Source of the DNA: Planctomycetota bacterium
GTDB taxonomy: Bacteria > Planctomycetota > Phycisphaerae > Phycisphaerales > Phycisphaeraceae
NCBI GenBank assembly: GCA_024276075.1
Contig: JAJRXX010000002.1
Location: forward strand, 1-32,226
Reading direction: 5' to 3'
DNA: 32,226 nt
Shown: positions 22,851-30,698 of the stretch, one piece after another
Layout of the letters: each line of letters opens with the position of its first letter
Position numbering within the stretch: position 1 is the first letter of the stretch
The notes under the pieces: model-generated
The model's input: the letters and a program-made list of their open reading frames with translations, nothing else
Told to the model about the DNA's origin: nothing
The model's database searches: none
Made by a program: the position numbers and the translations under genes

Positions 22851-22884
22851 TAAATCACACACTCCAGATAAAGGAACCAGCCCC

Positions 22885-23814
22885 GTGGCTGAAAACGAAA
22901 AAAACATCGTCCTGTGCCCCGGTCAGGGCGCTCAACACGTCGGCATGGGCAAAGCATGGTTCGATCACAGCGACGCGGCACGCAAAACGTTCCAAGACGC
23001 CGACAAAATTCTGGGATTCGAACTGTCCCGGCTCTGCTTCGAGGGACCCGAGGACGAACTCAACCGCACGGATAACGCGCAAGCCGCCATCTACGTCACG
23101 TCCGTCGCCTGCCACCGAGCGCTGACGCAGCAAGGCTCAGCCAGCCAGATCGCCGCGACCGCGGGCCTGAGCCTGGGTGAGTTCACTGCCCTGCATCTAG
23201 CCGGTGCGTTCGATTTCGCCGCGGGCCTGAAATTAGTCCGTCTGCGTGGCCAAGCCATGCAGGACGCCGCCGACGCCGCACCCAGCGGCATGGTCGCGCT
23301 GATCGGTGCCCAGGAACAGCAGGCACAACAACTTTGCGCCCTCGTGCTCAAGGCCATGCCCGACGAGGTACTGGTAATAGCTAATTTGAATTGCCCCGGC
23401 CAAGTCGTCATCAGCGGTAGCCAAACCGCCTGCGACCGCGCCGTCGAAGACGCTCAAGCCGTGGATGTATCCGCCAAACCGCTAAAGGTCGCCGGTGCGT
23501 TTCACTCGCCTCTGATGGGGCCCGCTGCCGAGCGACTCGCCCAAGCGCTCGAACAGGTCGACTGGAGCACCCCAGTGATTCCCGTCGTGTCGAACGTCAC
23601 CGCCCTGCCCCACGACGCAAGCGACATGGCTTCGATCAAGCGCCGTCTCGTCGAGCAGGTGACCAGCCCTGTACGCTGGACGCAGTCGATGCAGTGGATG
23701 GCAAAAAACGTCCCGGGCCGCTATGTTGAACTGGCACCGGGCAAGGTACTCTCGGGCCTGATGCGGCGCATCGATCGGAGCATCAAAGTCGTCAACTGTG
23801 CACAACCATCGTGA
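22885..23814 (+). CDS. fabD: Malonyl-CoA:ACP transacylase (FabD)
   Basis: 309 residues from the GTG at 22885 (AAAGGA about 9 nt upstream). FabD transfers malonyl from CoA to ACP. It has LCPGQGAQHVGMG at the start, nucleophile S96 in GLSLGEF (Leu where many enzymes have His, a variant also known elsewhere), and H207 in GAFHSPLM. The length is normal. It follows fabH after the REP-array element and precedes fabG by 58 bp. Confidence 0.95.
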   Translation: MAENEKNIVLCPGQGAQHVGMGKAWFDHSDAARKTFQDADKILGFELSRLCFEGPEDELNRTDNAQAAIYVTSVACHRALTQQGSASQIAATAGLSLGEFTALHLAGAFDFAAGLKLVRLRGQAMQDAADAAPSGMVALIGAQEQQAQQLCALVLKAMPDEVLVIANLNCPGQVVISGSQTACDRAVEDAQAVDVSAKPLKVAGAFHSPLMGPAAERLAQALEQVDWSTPVIPVVSNVTALPHDASDMASIKRRLVEQVTSPVRWTQSMQWMAKNVPGRYVELAPGKVLSGLMRRIDRSIKVVNCAQPS

Positions 23815-23872
23815 TCGAGCCGACGCGGCGACGAACCCGACCCTCACAGACATTGCACATGGGATTTCAGAT

Positions 23873-24622
23873 ATGACCGCATCGAATGAACAAAGGATCG
23901 CCCTGGTCACCGGCGCCTCACGCGGCATCGGCGCCGAAATCGCCAAAGCACTGGCACGACAGGGCAGGCACGTCATCCTCTCCGCTCGCAACGAAGAAAA
24001 ACTCCAGGAAGTGCACTCGCAGATCACCTCAGCTGGCGGAACCGCCTCGGTCGTTGTCTGCGACGTCACGGACCACACCGCACTGGCCAAAACCATCGAG
24101 GACATCGCCGGTCAACACAAACGGTTCGACATCCTCGTGAACAACGCCGGCATCACCCGCGACAACCTGATCCTCCGCATGACCGACGAAGAGTTTGACC
24201 AGGTGATCCACACCAACCTCCGCAGCGTGTTCGTCGCCTGCCGAGCAGCGCTACGGCCAATGATGCGCGGCAAGTGGGGTCGGGTCATCAACATCGCCTC
24301 CGTCGCGGGCATCGTGGGCAACCCCGGCCAAGCCAACTACGCCGCCTCCAAAGCGGGCCTGATCGGGCTGACCAAGACCATCGCCAAGGAACTCGCAGCC
24401 AAGAACATCACCGCAAACGTCGTCGCACCGGGCTTCACGCAGACCGATATGACCGACATTCTGCCCCAGCAGGTCAAGGACTTTGTACTTACAGCGACCC
24501 CGTTGCGTCGGTACGGGCAGCCCGAGGAGATCGCCGCCGCCGTCGCGTACCTCGCCTCGGAAGACGCCGGCTTCACCACCGGACAGGTCCTGACCGTCGA
24601 CGGCGGGATGACCATGTGTTGA
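23873..24622 (+). CDS. fabG: 3-oxoacyl-ACP reductase FabG
   Basis: 249 residues from the ATG at 23873; a longer frame from a GTG at 23798 overlaps fabD and is not favoured. It is an NADPH-dependent short-chain dehydrogenase reducing 3-oxoacyl-ACP. TGASRGIG (13-20) binds the cofactor, NNAG is at about 90-93, and the catalytic S143, Y156 and K160 (YAASK) are present. The C-terminal YGQPEEIAAAVAYLASEDAGFTTGQ.. is typical FabG. The order fabD-fabG-acpP-fabF is canonical. Confidence 0.95.
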   Translation: MTASNEQRIALVTGASRGIGAEIAKALARQGRHVILSARNEEKLQEVHSQITSAGGTASVVVCDVTDHTALAKTIEDIAGQHKRFDILVNNAGITRDNLILRMTDEEFDQVIHTNLRSVFVACRAALRPMMRGKWGRVINIASVAGIVGNPGQANYAASKAGLIGLTKTIAKELAAKNITANVVAPGFTQTDMTDILPQQVKDFVLTATPLRRYGQPEEIAAAVAYLASEDAGFTTGQVLTVDGGMTMC

Positions 24623-24758
24623 CCATTGCCTTGGGTTTAGATAAACCTACTTGGCAGGCTAGGCTAAGGAAGATATAGTCCCGGCAGATTGTGGCCGGTA
24701 GCCGACCGCAGCAGATTCTATAACGTATTGAGCAGTACTCAGATAAGGAGTGATCCGG

Positions 24759-25013
24759 ATGGACGCCAACGAGATCGAAGAAAAAGTTGTCTCGATCGTA
24801 GCCGAGCAGATGGGCGTCGATAAAGGTGAGATTAGTCGTGAGACTAATTTCGTCAACGACCTGAACGCCGACAGCCTCGACACCGTTGAACTGGTCATGG
24901 AGTTTGAAGACGAATTCGAGACGTCGATCCCCGACGAGCAGGCGGAAAAAATACAATCCGTCGGGCAGGCGATCGACTTCATCTCAGAGCAGGTCTCCAA
25001 AACCAGTGCATAA
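24759..25013 (+). CDS. acpP: Acyl carrier protein
   Basis: 84 residues from the ATG at 24759, which has AAGGAG at 24745-24750, 8 nt upstream; an in-frame GTG at 24750 overlaps that ribosome site and is not the start. ACP carries growing acyl chains on a phosphopantetheine arm attached to S39 in the DSLDTVELV motif. It is a highly acidic four-helix protein. The 136-bp leader after fabG suggests extra expression control, as is common for abundant ACP. Confidence 0.95.
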   Translation: MDANEIEEKVVSIVAEQMGVDKGEISRETNFVNDLNADSLDTVELVMEFEDEFETSIPDEQAEKIQSVGQAIDFISEQVSKTSA

Positions 25014-25129
25014 CACGCACCCGGCGTAACGGGTCTCGCAGCGGCACCGGACGGACCTTCCCATTTTCTTAGAATCGGGCTTTGGACGTTCCTGGGACAC
25101 CGGGACGTCGGGGCTGTAAGATTATCACC

Positions 25130-26368
25130 ATGGACCAACGCCGAGTTGTCATCACGGGGATGGGATGCGTCACCAGCCTGGGCTCGTCAATCGACGCCTT
25201 CTGGGACGACCTCGTCGCCGGGCGAAGCGGCATCAGGCCTATCGAAGGCTTTGATACCACCGATTTCAAGACCAAATTCGCTGGCGAGATCGTCGGCTGG
25301 GACGGCGGGCCACACCTTGAGAAACAGGTCGCCAAGCGCATGGACCGCTTTGCGCAATATGCAGTCAACGCCGCCATCGACGCCGTGGCTGATTCGGGCC
25401 TGAACTTTGAAAACGAAGATACCTGGCGCTGCGGAGCCATCATCGGCACCGGCATCGGGGGCATCGAAACCATCGCAGCCGGGGCACTGAGACTCGCCGA
25501 CAAGGGCCCAGACCGCGTCAGCCCGTTTGTCATTCCCAAGACCATGGGCAACGCCGGCTCAGGGAACGTCTCGATCCGCTTCGGTCTCAAAGGCCCCAAT
25601 TACGCCATCGCCACCGCATGCGCCAGTGCCGGACACGCGATCGGAGAAGCGTTCAACTCCATCCGTCTAAACCACGCCGACGTCATCGTCACAGGCGGGT
25701 CCGAAGCGGCTCTCACACCCCTGGGACTGTCCTCATTTATTGCGCTAAAAGCACTATCAAAACGCAACGACGACCCCGCCGCAGCTTCGCGACCGTTCGA
25801 TCAGGGCCGAGATGGTTTTGTCCTCGCAGAGGGGGCCGGCATCATCATCGTCGAGGAACTCGAACACGCCAAAGCACGCGGCGCCAACGTCTACGCCGAG
25901 GTGCTTGGCTACGGTCAATCCGCCGACGGCTCGCACATCACCGCACCCGACGAGCAGGGTCGCGGTGCAGCCTACGCCATGGGGGCCGCACTCAAAGACG
26001 CCAAACGCAACACCACCGACATCGACTACATCAACGCCCACGGCACCAGCACGCCCCTGGGTGACGTCGCTGAGATACGCGCCGTCAAGCGCCTCTTCGG
26101 CGCCGATGCCTCGAAGGTAGCCATCAGTTCGACCAAGAGCATGACCGGCCACCTCCTGGGCGCTTCGGGAGGCGTCGAAGCCATCGCCTGCGCCAAGGCC
26201 ATACAGACCAGCACCATGCCACCCACGATCAACCTCGACCACCCCGACGAGCAATGCGACCTGGACCTGATCCCAAACACCGCCAGGCAAGCAGACGTCC
26301 GGGTGACGATGAGCAACTCCTTCGGCTTCGGTGGTCACAACGTCAGCCTCGTCCTGGGCAAAGCCTGA
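25130..26368 (+). CDS. fabF: Beta-ketoacyl-ACP synthase II (FabF)
   Basis: 412 residues from the ATG at 25130 (MDQRRVVITGMG), the family start. It elongates acyl-ACP by decarboxylative condensation with malonyl-ACP. The Cys-His-His triad is present: C164 in TACASAGHA, H304 in NAHGTSTPLGD, H341 in GHLLGASGG. The GFGGHNVSL end is typical. It closes the fatty-acid cluster, 116 bp after acpP. Confidence 0.96.
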   Translation: MDQRRVVITGMGCVTSLGSSIDAFWDDLVAGRSGIRPIEGFDTTDFKTKFAGEIVGWDGGPHLEKQVAKRMDRFAQYAVNAAIDAVADSGLNFENEDTWRCGAIIGTGIGGIETIAAGALRLADKGPDRVSPFVIPKTMGNAGSGNVSIRFGLKGPNYAIATACASAGHAIGEAFNSIRLNHADVIVTGGSEAALTPLGLSSFIALKALSKRNDDPAAASRPFDQGRDGFVLAEGAGIIIVEELEHAKARGANVYAEVLGYGQSADGSHITAPDEQGRGAAYAMGAALKDAKRNTTDIDYINAHGTSTPLGDVAEIRAVKRLFGADASKVAISSTKSMTGHLLGASGGVEAIACAKAIQTSTMPPTINLDHPDEQCDLDLIPNTARQADVRVTMSNSFGFGGHNVSLVLGKA

Positions 26369-26498
26369 TACCGTCAATCACTACGCCCTACCCGCGCCCC
26401 ACCATTTGACTTGGCCAGCGGTTGAACGTTGAATAACATTGAGTCGAATAAACTTTGTGCTGTGACACACCCGCGACGCACGATTCTTGAGCGACCTC

Positions 26499-26813
26499 AT
26501 GCAAATCAACCAGACGTTAGGATTTATCTTCGGAACACCCGGCATAGGAGAACTGCTGCTGCTAGCGGCGGTAGGCCTATTGATCTTCGGCAAACGACTG
26601 CCCGAAGTCGGACGGAGCATGGGCAAGGGCATCGTCGAGTTTAAGAAGGGCCTATCGGGTATCGAAAACGACATCAATAACCCCGCTGCCGCCAAAACGA
26701 ATCCTCAACCACAAGACCCCAAACAAACCGACCCCGCCCCTTCGGTCGATATCACTACGCCCCCCCAACCACCACCATCAACGATGACAAGCTCCAACGA
26801 GCCGCGACCGTAA
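26499..26813 (+). CDS. tatA: Twin-arginine translocase subunit TatA
   Basis: 104 residues from the ATG at 26499; a TTG at 26487 is also in frame. A short hydrophobic helix (GIGELLLLAAVGLLIFG) is followed by the FGKRLPEVGRSMGKGIVEFKKG hinge and amphipathic helix that define TatA/E, which forms the pore for folded proteins. The tail is Pro/Gln/Thr-rich and disordered. The final residues (SSNEPRP) and the TAA stop are encoded by a REP copy (26798-26815), so the natural C-terminus has been replaced or extended by the repeat. TatB and TatC are not in the window. Confidence 0.9.
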   Translation: MQINQTLGFIFGTPGIGELLLLAAVGLLIFGKRLPEVGRSMGKGIVEFKKGLSGIENDINNPAAAKTNPQPQDPKQTDPAPSVDITTPPQPPPSTMTSSNEPRP

Positions 26814-26815
26814 GG
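26798..26815 (+). repeat. REP copy forming the end of tatA
   Basis: CGAGCCGCGACCGTAAGG is the first two-thirds of the REP consensus. The copy is cut at AAGG, where the left inverted repeat of element E begins (26814). It codes the last four residues and stop of TatA. Confidence 0.75.
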
Positions 26816-26963
26816 ACATTATGCACATATCACACGGGAATAGTTCTCAAGGAACGTGGGTGGCACTGGTTGCTTGCAACCAGTGAGTCACGATTGGCCA
26901 AACCACGCTTGCAAGCAAACCTTGATTGACGCAAGGGGTTACAAAATTTTGTGCATAATGTCC
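26814..26963 (+). mobile_element. Element E with 14-bp perfect terminal inverted repeats
   Basis: GGACATTATGCACA (26814-26827) and TGTGCATAATGTCC (26950-26963) are perfect inverted repeats 150 bp apart end to end. Inside is a perfect 10-bp hairpin, CACTGGTTGC (26864-26873)/GCAACCAGTG (26876-26885), preceded by GGGTGG as in the other hairpin copies. It is non-coding. It interrupts the REP copy at the end of tatA. No obvious target duplication is present. Confidence 0.7.
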
Positions 26964-27052
26964 GTCAGCAAGCGGGTTCTTCCCGTTCCATCACAACCGC
27001 CTCGTCCGTGCTACGCCTGATGTGGCACCCGCGGTCTGGAGTTGACCAAGGC

Positions 27053-27166
27053 TTTATACGCATTGCGTATAATTCTAGCGCGTTGTAAAGGATGTAAGTT
27101 ATTGTCTGCCCTGTTTTCGCGTTCGTAGACACCGCGCAAATATTAATTTGAATTGGTATTATACCC
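27053..27166 (+). repeat. Element F1, about 114 bp, upstream of tRNA-Val
   Basis: It runs from TTATACGCATTGCGTATAAT to ..TATTAATTTGAATTGGTAT. Nearly the whole length matches the inverted copy at 30577-30684 (same GATGTAAGTTATTG, GCGTTC-TAGACACCGCGCAA, ATTAATTTGAATTGGTAT blocks). The first half also matches 9403 and 12325. The outer ends form short inverted repeats (TTATACNNATT). Confidence 0.75.
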
Positions 27167-27176
27167 CTGCTATCGT
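27148..27176 (+). promoter_or_regulatory. Candidate promoter of tRNA-Val
   Basis: TTGAAT (27148-27153), 17-bp spacer, TATCGT (27171-27176), with the tRNA starting 28 nt further on. The -35 box would lie inside the end of element F1. The match to consensus is moderate. Confidence 0.3.
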
Positions 27177-27203
27177 GCCCGTCGTACTAGCAACGGTTTG
27201 CTC

Positions 27204-27277
27204 GGGCGATTAGCTCAGTTGGCTAGAGCGCACGGATCACACCCGTGAGGTCACAGGTTCGAGCCCTGTATCGCCCA
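27204..27277 (+). tRNA. tRNA-Val (anticodon CAC)
   Basis: 74 nt with a full cloverleaf: acceptor GGGCGAT/ATCGCCC plus discriminator A, D-stem GCTC/GAGC, anticodon stem CACGG/CCGTG with 7-nt loop ATCACAC giving anticodon CAC (reads GUG), and T-arm ACAGG-TTCGAGC-CCTGT. The 3' CCA is not encoded and must be added enzymatically. It is flanked by element F1 upstream and a partial inverted relative downstream. Confidence 0.92.
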
Positions 27278-27287
27278 TTCGACACAA

Positions 27288-27345
27288 ATTAAGATTAATA
27301 CTTGCGCGGCATCTGCGAACGCGAAGGTAAAACAGACAATCGAAA
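27288..27345 (-). repeat. Partial element F copy downstream of tRNA-Val
   Basis: ATTAATACTTGCGCGG then CATCTGCGAACGCGAAGGTAAAACAGACAAT is clearly related to 30594-30640, i.e. the reverse of the right part of F1. The tRNA therefore sits between inverted relatives. The far end is not recognisable. Confidence 0.5.
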
Positions 27346-27431
27346 ACGCAGCCTAATGTGGCCTAACTGTCAGATTAAATAGTGGCTACTACATATTAAC
27401 GCAGGGTTGTAACCAAATATGAAAATGCTCT

Positions 27432-27535
27432 AATCTCCATTGGTCGGGTGGCACGGCTTGCTTGCAAGCCGTGAAATACAGATATGTTACACCTGCGATC
27501 CAATCCAGATGGAGAATATTCACGCCAGTTGCTCT
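27432..27535 (+). mobile_element. GGGTGGCAC-hairpin element B2
   Basis: It contains a perfect 10-bp hairpin CACGGCTTGC (27452-27461)/GCAAGCCGTG (27464-27473), then ACACCTGCGATCCAAT and AGATGGAGAATATTCACGCC, ending TTGCTCTA. It is parallel to element B1 at 4985-5082. It ends 20 bp short of the hybrid kinase stop codon. Confidence 0.6.
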
Positions 27536-27553
27536 AACGTAGCACGAAGGCGC

Positions 27554-29662
27554 TTACCCCGCTACGCTATTCGATTCGCAATTATCATGCCCAACCGCGT
27601 CTACTTGACGCTTAATCATCTTGATCAACTGGTCCTTGTTGATCGGCTTGGTCGCGTAGTCGTCACACCCAGCAGCCAGACATTTATCCCGATCCGATGA
27701 CATAGCGTGCGCGGTCAACGCGACGATATGCCCACGATATCCTTCCTGGCGCAGATTCCGGGTCGCTTCGTACCCGTCCATCTCGGGCATCTGCATATCC
27801 ATTAAGACGATGTCAAAAGGCGTACCGTTGCGCCACGCCTCCAAGGCCTTCTCGTAGGCAACCAACCCATTATCCGCGACATCCACGGACATGCCTGCTT
27901 TACGCAGCACAAAACGAATGAGCCTCTGATTATCCGGGCTGTCCTCAGCTAAAAGCACATTCGCGCTAACCGAAGTAGCCGCGGAGGACCCCGGTACAGA
28001 AGGTTTATCCATAGTCGCATCGACACCTATGGAATCGAGACTGTCGATCATCTCAACGCCCGCCAACGGCCCCGCCGCCACCGTGGCGGTAAAACTACAG
28101 CCACGACCACTTTCGCAAGACGCACTGAGGTCGCCGCCGAGCATGTTGGCGAAACGCTTCGAGATCATCAGCCCTAGGCCCGTCCCGCCGTATTTGCGCG
28201 TCGTCGTCGTATCAGCCTGTAGAAATGCCTCGAACATGGTCGCCACTTGATCTTCGGTCATGCCGATACCCGTGTCGATCACGTCGAAAGACAAGCTCGA
28301 ATCAGGCCCGTCAGGGCTATCGATCAGACGAACGACCACACGGATGCAGCCCTGGTCGGTAAATTTTATCGCATTGCCCACAAGGTTAATCAAAATCTGC
28401 CGCAACCGAGTCGGGTCCGTCTCGATGACCTTCGGGATAGGCCCGTCTAGTTCAGCCTTGAGCGCCAACCCCTTGCTCTTGGCACGCTCCATCAGCAGTG
28501 ACAACACATCCGACAAAATCTGTCCCGGTGAACACTCAATTTTTTCGATCGTCATCTTCCCCGATTCGATCTTCGACATGTCGAGGATGTCATTGATAAT
28601 CGTCAGAAGATGCTCGCCGTTGCGACGGATCGTAGCAACGTAATTCTTGAGATCACCCGCCGAGATACCGGGTTCGGTAAGCAGGTCTGTGTACCCCAGG
28701 ATCGCTGTCATCGGCGTGCGAATCTCGTGGCTCATGTTCGCCAAAAATTCGCTCTTGCTGTGTACCGCGGCCTCGGCTTTGGCGTGAGCCTTTTCGAGTT
28801 CCTCTGACCTCAATATCAGCACGCCCGCCTGATCCTCCAACTCGTCTTTGACAAAAGCCAAATCCTCCCCCTGTTTAAGAATCATTTCTTCAGCGAGTCT
28901 TCGTTCTGTGATATTCCGGATCAGCGCCACCACTTGGTCTCGGCTACAATTCGCGACACGCACTTCAAAATACCGCTGATCGCGACCATCCAGAAGCCGA
29001 TACTCAAAAGACCGCGCCTGCCCCGAGGTCATCACTTGATCAACGTGTTGCATCGTCAAATCCGCAAATGCTTCGGGCAATACATCACGCACATGCCGAC
29101 CCAAACACTGCTCCGGCACCAGCGTCAGCCCCACATCGTCTCCAGGCCTGGCATCGAGCAGCACACCATCCCGGCGAATCCGCAACATCAGATCGGGAAT
29201 CGCTTTGAGCAAGGCATCGTTTGTCGCCTCCGTTTGCCGGTGAAAATACTGTGCCTGAGCGTGCTTGATCACGCGGGATACCGCTTCGGGGGTCAGCAAT
29301 CCCTTGAGCAGATAATCGTCCGCGCCCGCACGCATCACCTCTAGCGCAATCGATTCGCTGCCCTGTCCGGTCAGGACAATCACCGGTTTTATAAAATTCA
29401 ATGCACGGATCGACTTTAGCACCGACAGCCCATCCACATTGCCTATGTGGTAGTCGAGAAAGATGGCATCGATGTCGAGTCCAGGCAACGCTTCAAGAGC
29501 GGCTTGCGGGTCCTCGTAATGGACCACCTGTGCCTGCCAGTCCGGCACGCGAACCAATATCCGCTCAAGCAACTCGGCATCGAATTGCTCGTCGTCGATC
29601 ATCAAAACCGTTGGCTTTTGATCTCCCACAACCCGCCCCCCTAAGACGATTACCGACCCCAT
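27554..29662 (-). CDS. Hybrid histidine kinase (REC-PAS-HisKA-HATPase-REC)
   Basis: About 702 residues from the ATG at 29662. Alternative starts are GTG at 29683, 29665 and 29629, the last with AGGGGGG nearby. The N-terminal receiver (TVLMIDDE..., IFLDYHIGNVDG..., VLTGQGS, DDYLLKG) is followed by a PAS domain (LLKAIPDLMLRIRRDGVLLD ... VALIRNITERR), a coiled linker, and HisKA with its histidine in SHEIRTP at about residue 312. The HATPase follows (NLVGNAIKFTD, DTGIGM, GTGLGLMISKR) and then a C-terminal receiver (VLLAEDSPDNQ, DIVLMDMQMPEMDGYEA, TAHAM, ATKPI). No membrane segments are present, so it is cytoplasmic. It lies downstream of a single receiver gene on the same strand; the two probably form one phosphorelay. 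Confidence 0.92.
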   Translation of the reverse strand: MGSVIVLGGRVVGDQKPTVLMIDDEQFDAELLERILVRVPDWQAQVVHYEDPQAALEALPGLDIDAIFLDYHIGNVDGLSVLKSIRALNFIKPVIVLTGQGSESIALEVMRAGADDYLLKGLLTPEAVSRVIKHAQAQYFHRQTEATNDALLKAIPDLMLRIRRDGVLLDARPGDDVGLTLVPEQCLGRHVRDVLPEAFADLTMQHVDQVMTSGQARSFEYRLLDGRDQRYFEVRVANCSRDQVVALIRNITERRLAEEMILKQGEDLAFVKDELEDQAGVLILRSEELEKAHAKAEAAVHSKSEFLANMSHEIRTPMTAILGYTDLLTEPGISAGDLKNYVATIRRNGEHLLTIINDILDMSKIESGKMTIEKIECSPGQILSDVLSLLMERAKSKGLALKAELDGPIPKVIETDPTRLRQILINLVGNAIKFTDQGCIRVVVRLIDSPDGPDSSLSFDVIDTGIGMTEDQVATMFEAFLQADTTTTRKYGGTGLGLMISKRFANMLGGDLSASCESGRGCSFTATVAAGPLAGVEMIDSLDSIGVDATMDKPSVPGSSAATSVSANVLLAEDSPDNQRLIRFVLRKAGMSVDVADNGLVAYEKALEAWRNGTPFDIVLMDMQMPEMDGYEATRNLRQEGYRGHIVALTAHAMSSDRDKCLAAGCDDYATKPINKDQLIKMIKRQVDAVGHDNCESNSVAG

Positions 29663-29703
29663 CACGGCCCGGTAAACCTCCACCGCTGTTTTACGCCGCC
29701 GCC

Positions 29704-30093
29704 TTAACCCGCCATACGACGCCCACCCTGCGCAAACTCGATTTCTACCAGATCAAACAGTGCCTGGGCTTCAAAAGGCTTCTTGAGCAACGTCACCCGC
29801 GAGTATCTGCGTATCTTGCCCCGGTACTGATCGGCAAAACCGGTTACCGCGATGATCGGCACCTCGCTATGAAGACGGATACGCTCGATCATGCCGATCC
29901 CGTCCAATGAAGGCATGTTAATGTCGGTAATGATCAGGTCGTACGCGCCCAACGAATACGCTTCAAGTCCTTCTTCCCCGCCTCTAGCGGACACGCATCC
30001 GTACCCGTGGTTTTCTAACCGCGTGGTGATCGCGCGTGCCAGCACCTCGTCGTTATCGATAATCAAGATTTGGGCAATCGGCTTTGAACTCAT
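29704..30093 (-). CDS. Single-domain response regulator
   Basis: 129 residues from the ATG at 30093, which has GAGGTG 6 nt upstream; a longer frame from 30156 is not needed. It is a receiver only: QILIIDNDEVLARA opening, phospho-acceptor Asp in LIITDINMPSLDG, Thr in IIAVTGF, and Lys in LLKKPF. No output domain is present, so it acts by phosphotransfer or protein contact, like CheY or Spo0F. It is 41 bp upstream of the hybrid kinase on the same strand and likely feeds or drains that relay. Confidence 0.85.
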   Translation of the reverse strand: MSSKPIAQILIIDNDEVLARAITTRLENHGYGCVSARGGEEGLEAYSLGAYDLIITDINMPSLDGIGMIERIRLHSEVPIIAVTGFADQYRGKIRRYSRVTLLKKPFEAQALFDLVEIEFAQGGRRMAG

Positions 30094-30239
30094 CGGACAC
30101 CTCAAGAGACAAACGACCAAACACCGCGCGGGTAGACAACAGTCGCCGAATCGCAATTACCCCATAACTCTATCCAGCCATCCGCGACGCAGTCGCAGCG
30201 ATGAGCACCGCTCCGATCGTGCACCGACGCCTGACGCAG

Positions 30240-30553
30240 CTAGCCCCCTTGAATTACGACCGATTCGATCGCATCCAAAATGTTTTTCGGCTCGTACAGC
30301 CTAGAGATAAATACAGCCCCACCCACCTCGTACGCTTTCTGGTGGGTTGGTTCGATCGCATTGGCAAAAACGAAAATGATGGGGACTGCAGCCAACTCGG
30401 GGTTCGCCTTGAGCCGATAGCAACCCTCATAACCATCCATGCCAGTATCCGAATATCCAGCAGGACAGCATCCGGACGGTGGTTATCGGCCTCAAACAAT
30501 CCGCTACGACCATCCCAAGCCACGATCACTTCGTAACCCGCCTCAGCACGCAT
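30240..30553 (-). pseudogene. Broken response-regulator receiver
   Basis: Two overlapping frames together make one receiver. Frame one (from 30553) gives GYEVIVAWDGRSGLFEADNHRPDAVLLDIRI. After a one-base deletion near 30440-30450 the other frame continues GMDGYEGCYRLKANPELAAVPIIFVFANA... to 30240. The usual 20 residues with the acidic pair are missing: the first ATG follows a stop codon, and element F2 begins 24 bp upstream. The conserved Lys is replaced (SRLYEP) and Thr is Ala. It is almost certainly non-functional. Confidence 0.75.
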
Positions 30554-30576
30554 TCACGATTCCGCTCGGCCCCCTT

Positions 30577-30684
30577 TTATACCAATTCAAATTAATACTT
30601 GCGCGGTGTCTATGAACGCGGGAATAAGGTAGGCAATAACTTACATCGCTTACGACGCGCTAGAACTATACGCAATGCGTATAA
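30577..30684 (-). repeat. Element F2, inverted copy of F1
   Basis: TTATACCAATTCAAATTAAT at the left and CGCAATGCGTATAA at the right. Reverse-complemented, it matches 27053-27166 block for block with few differences. It is located between the coiled-coil gene stop and the broken receiver, whose 5' end it probably removed. Confidence 0.75.
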
Positions 30685-30698
30685 CCCTGCCCTGCGCT

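Noticed and set aside
23165-23200. FabD with GLSLGE instead of GHSLGE as a possible defect
   Set aside because: The nucleophile Ser and the later His are intact, and the Leu variant is known in other bacterial FabD proteins.
27204-27277. tRNA as an integration site with an att duplication
   Set aside because: No integrase gene and no repeated tRNA 3' end were found in the window. The neighbouring repeats are of the dispersed element F type.
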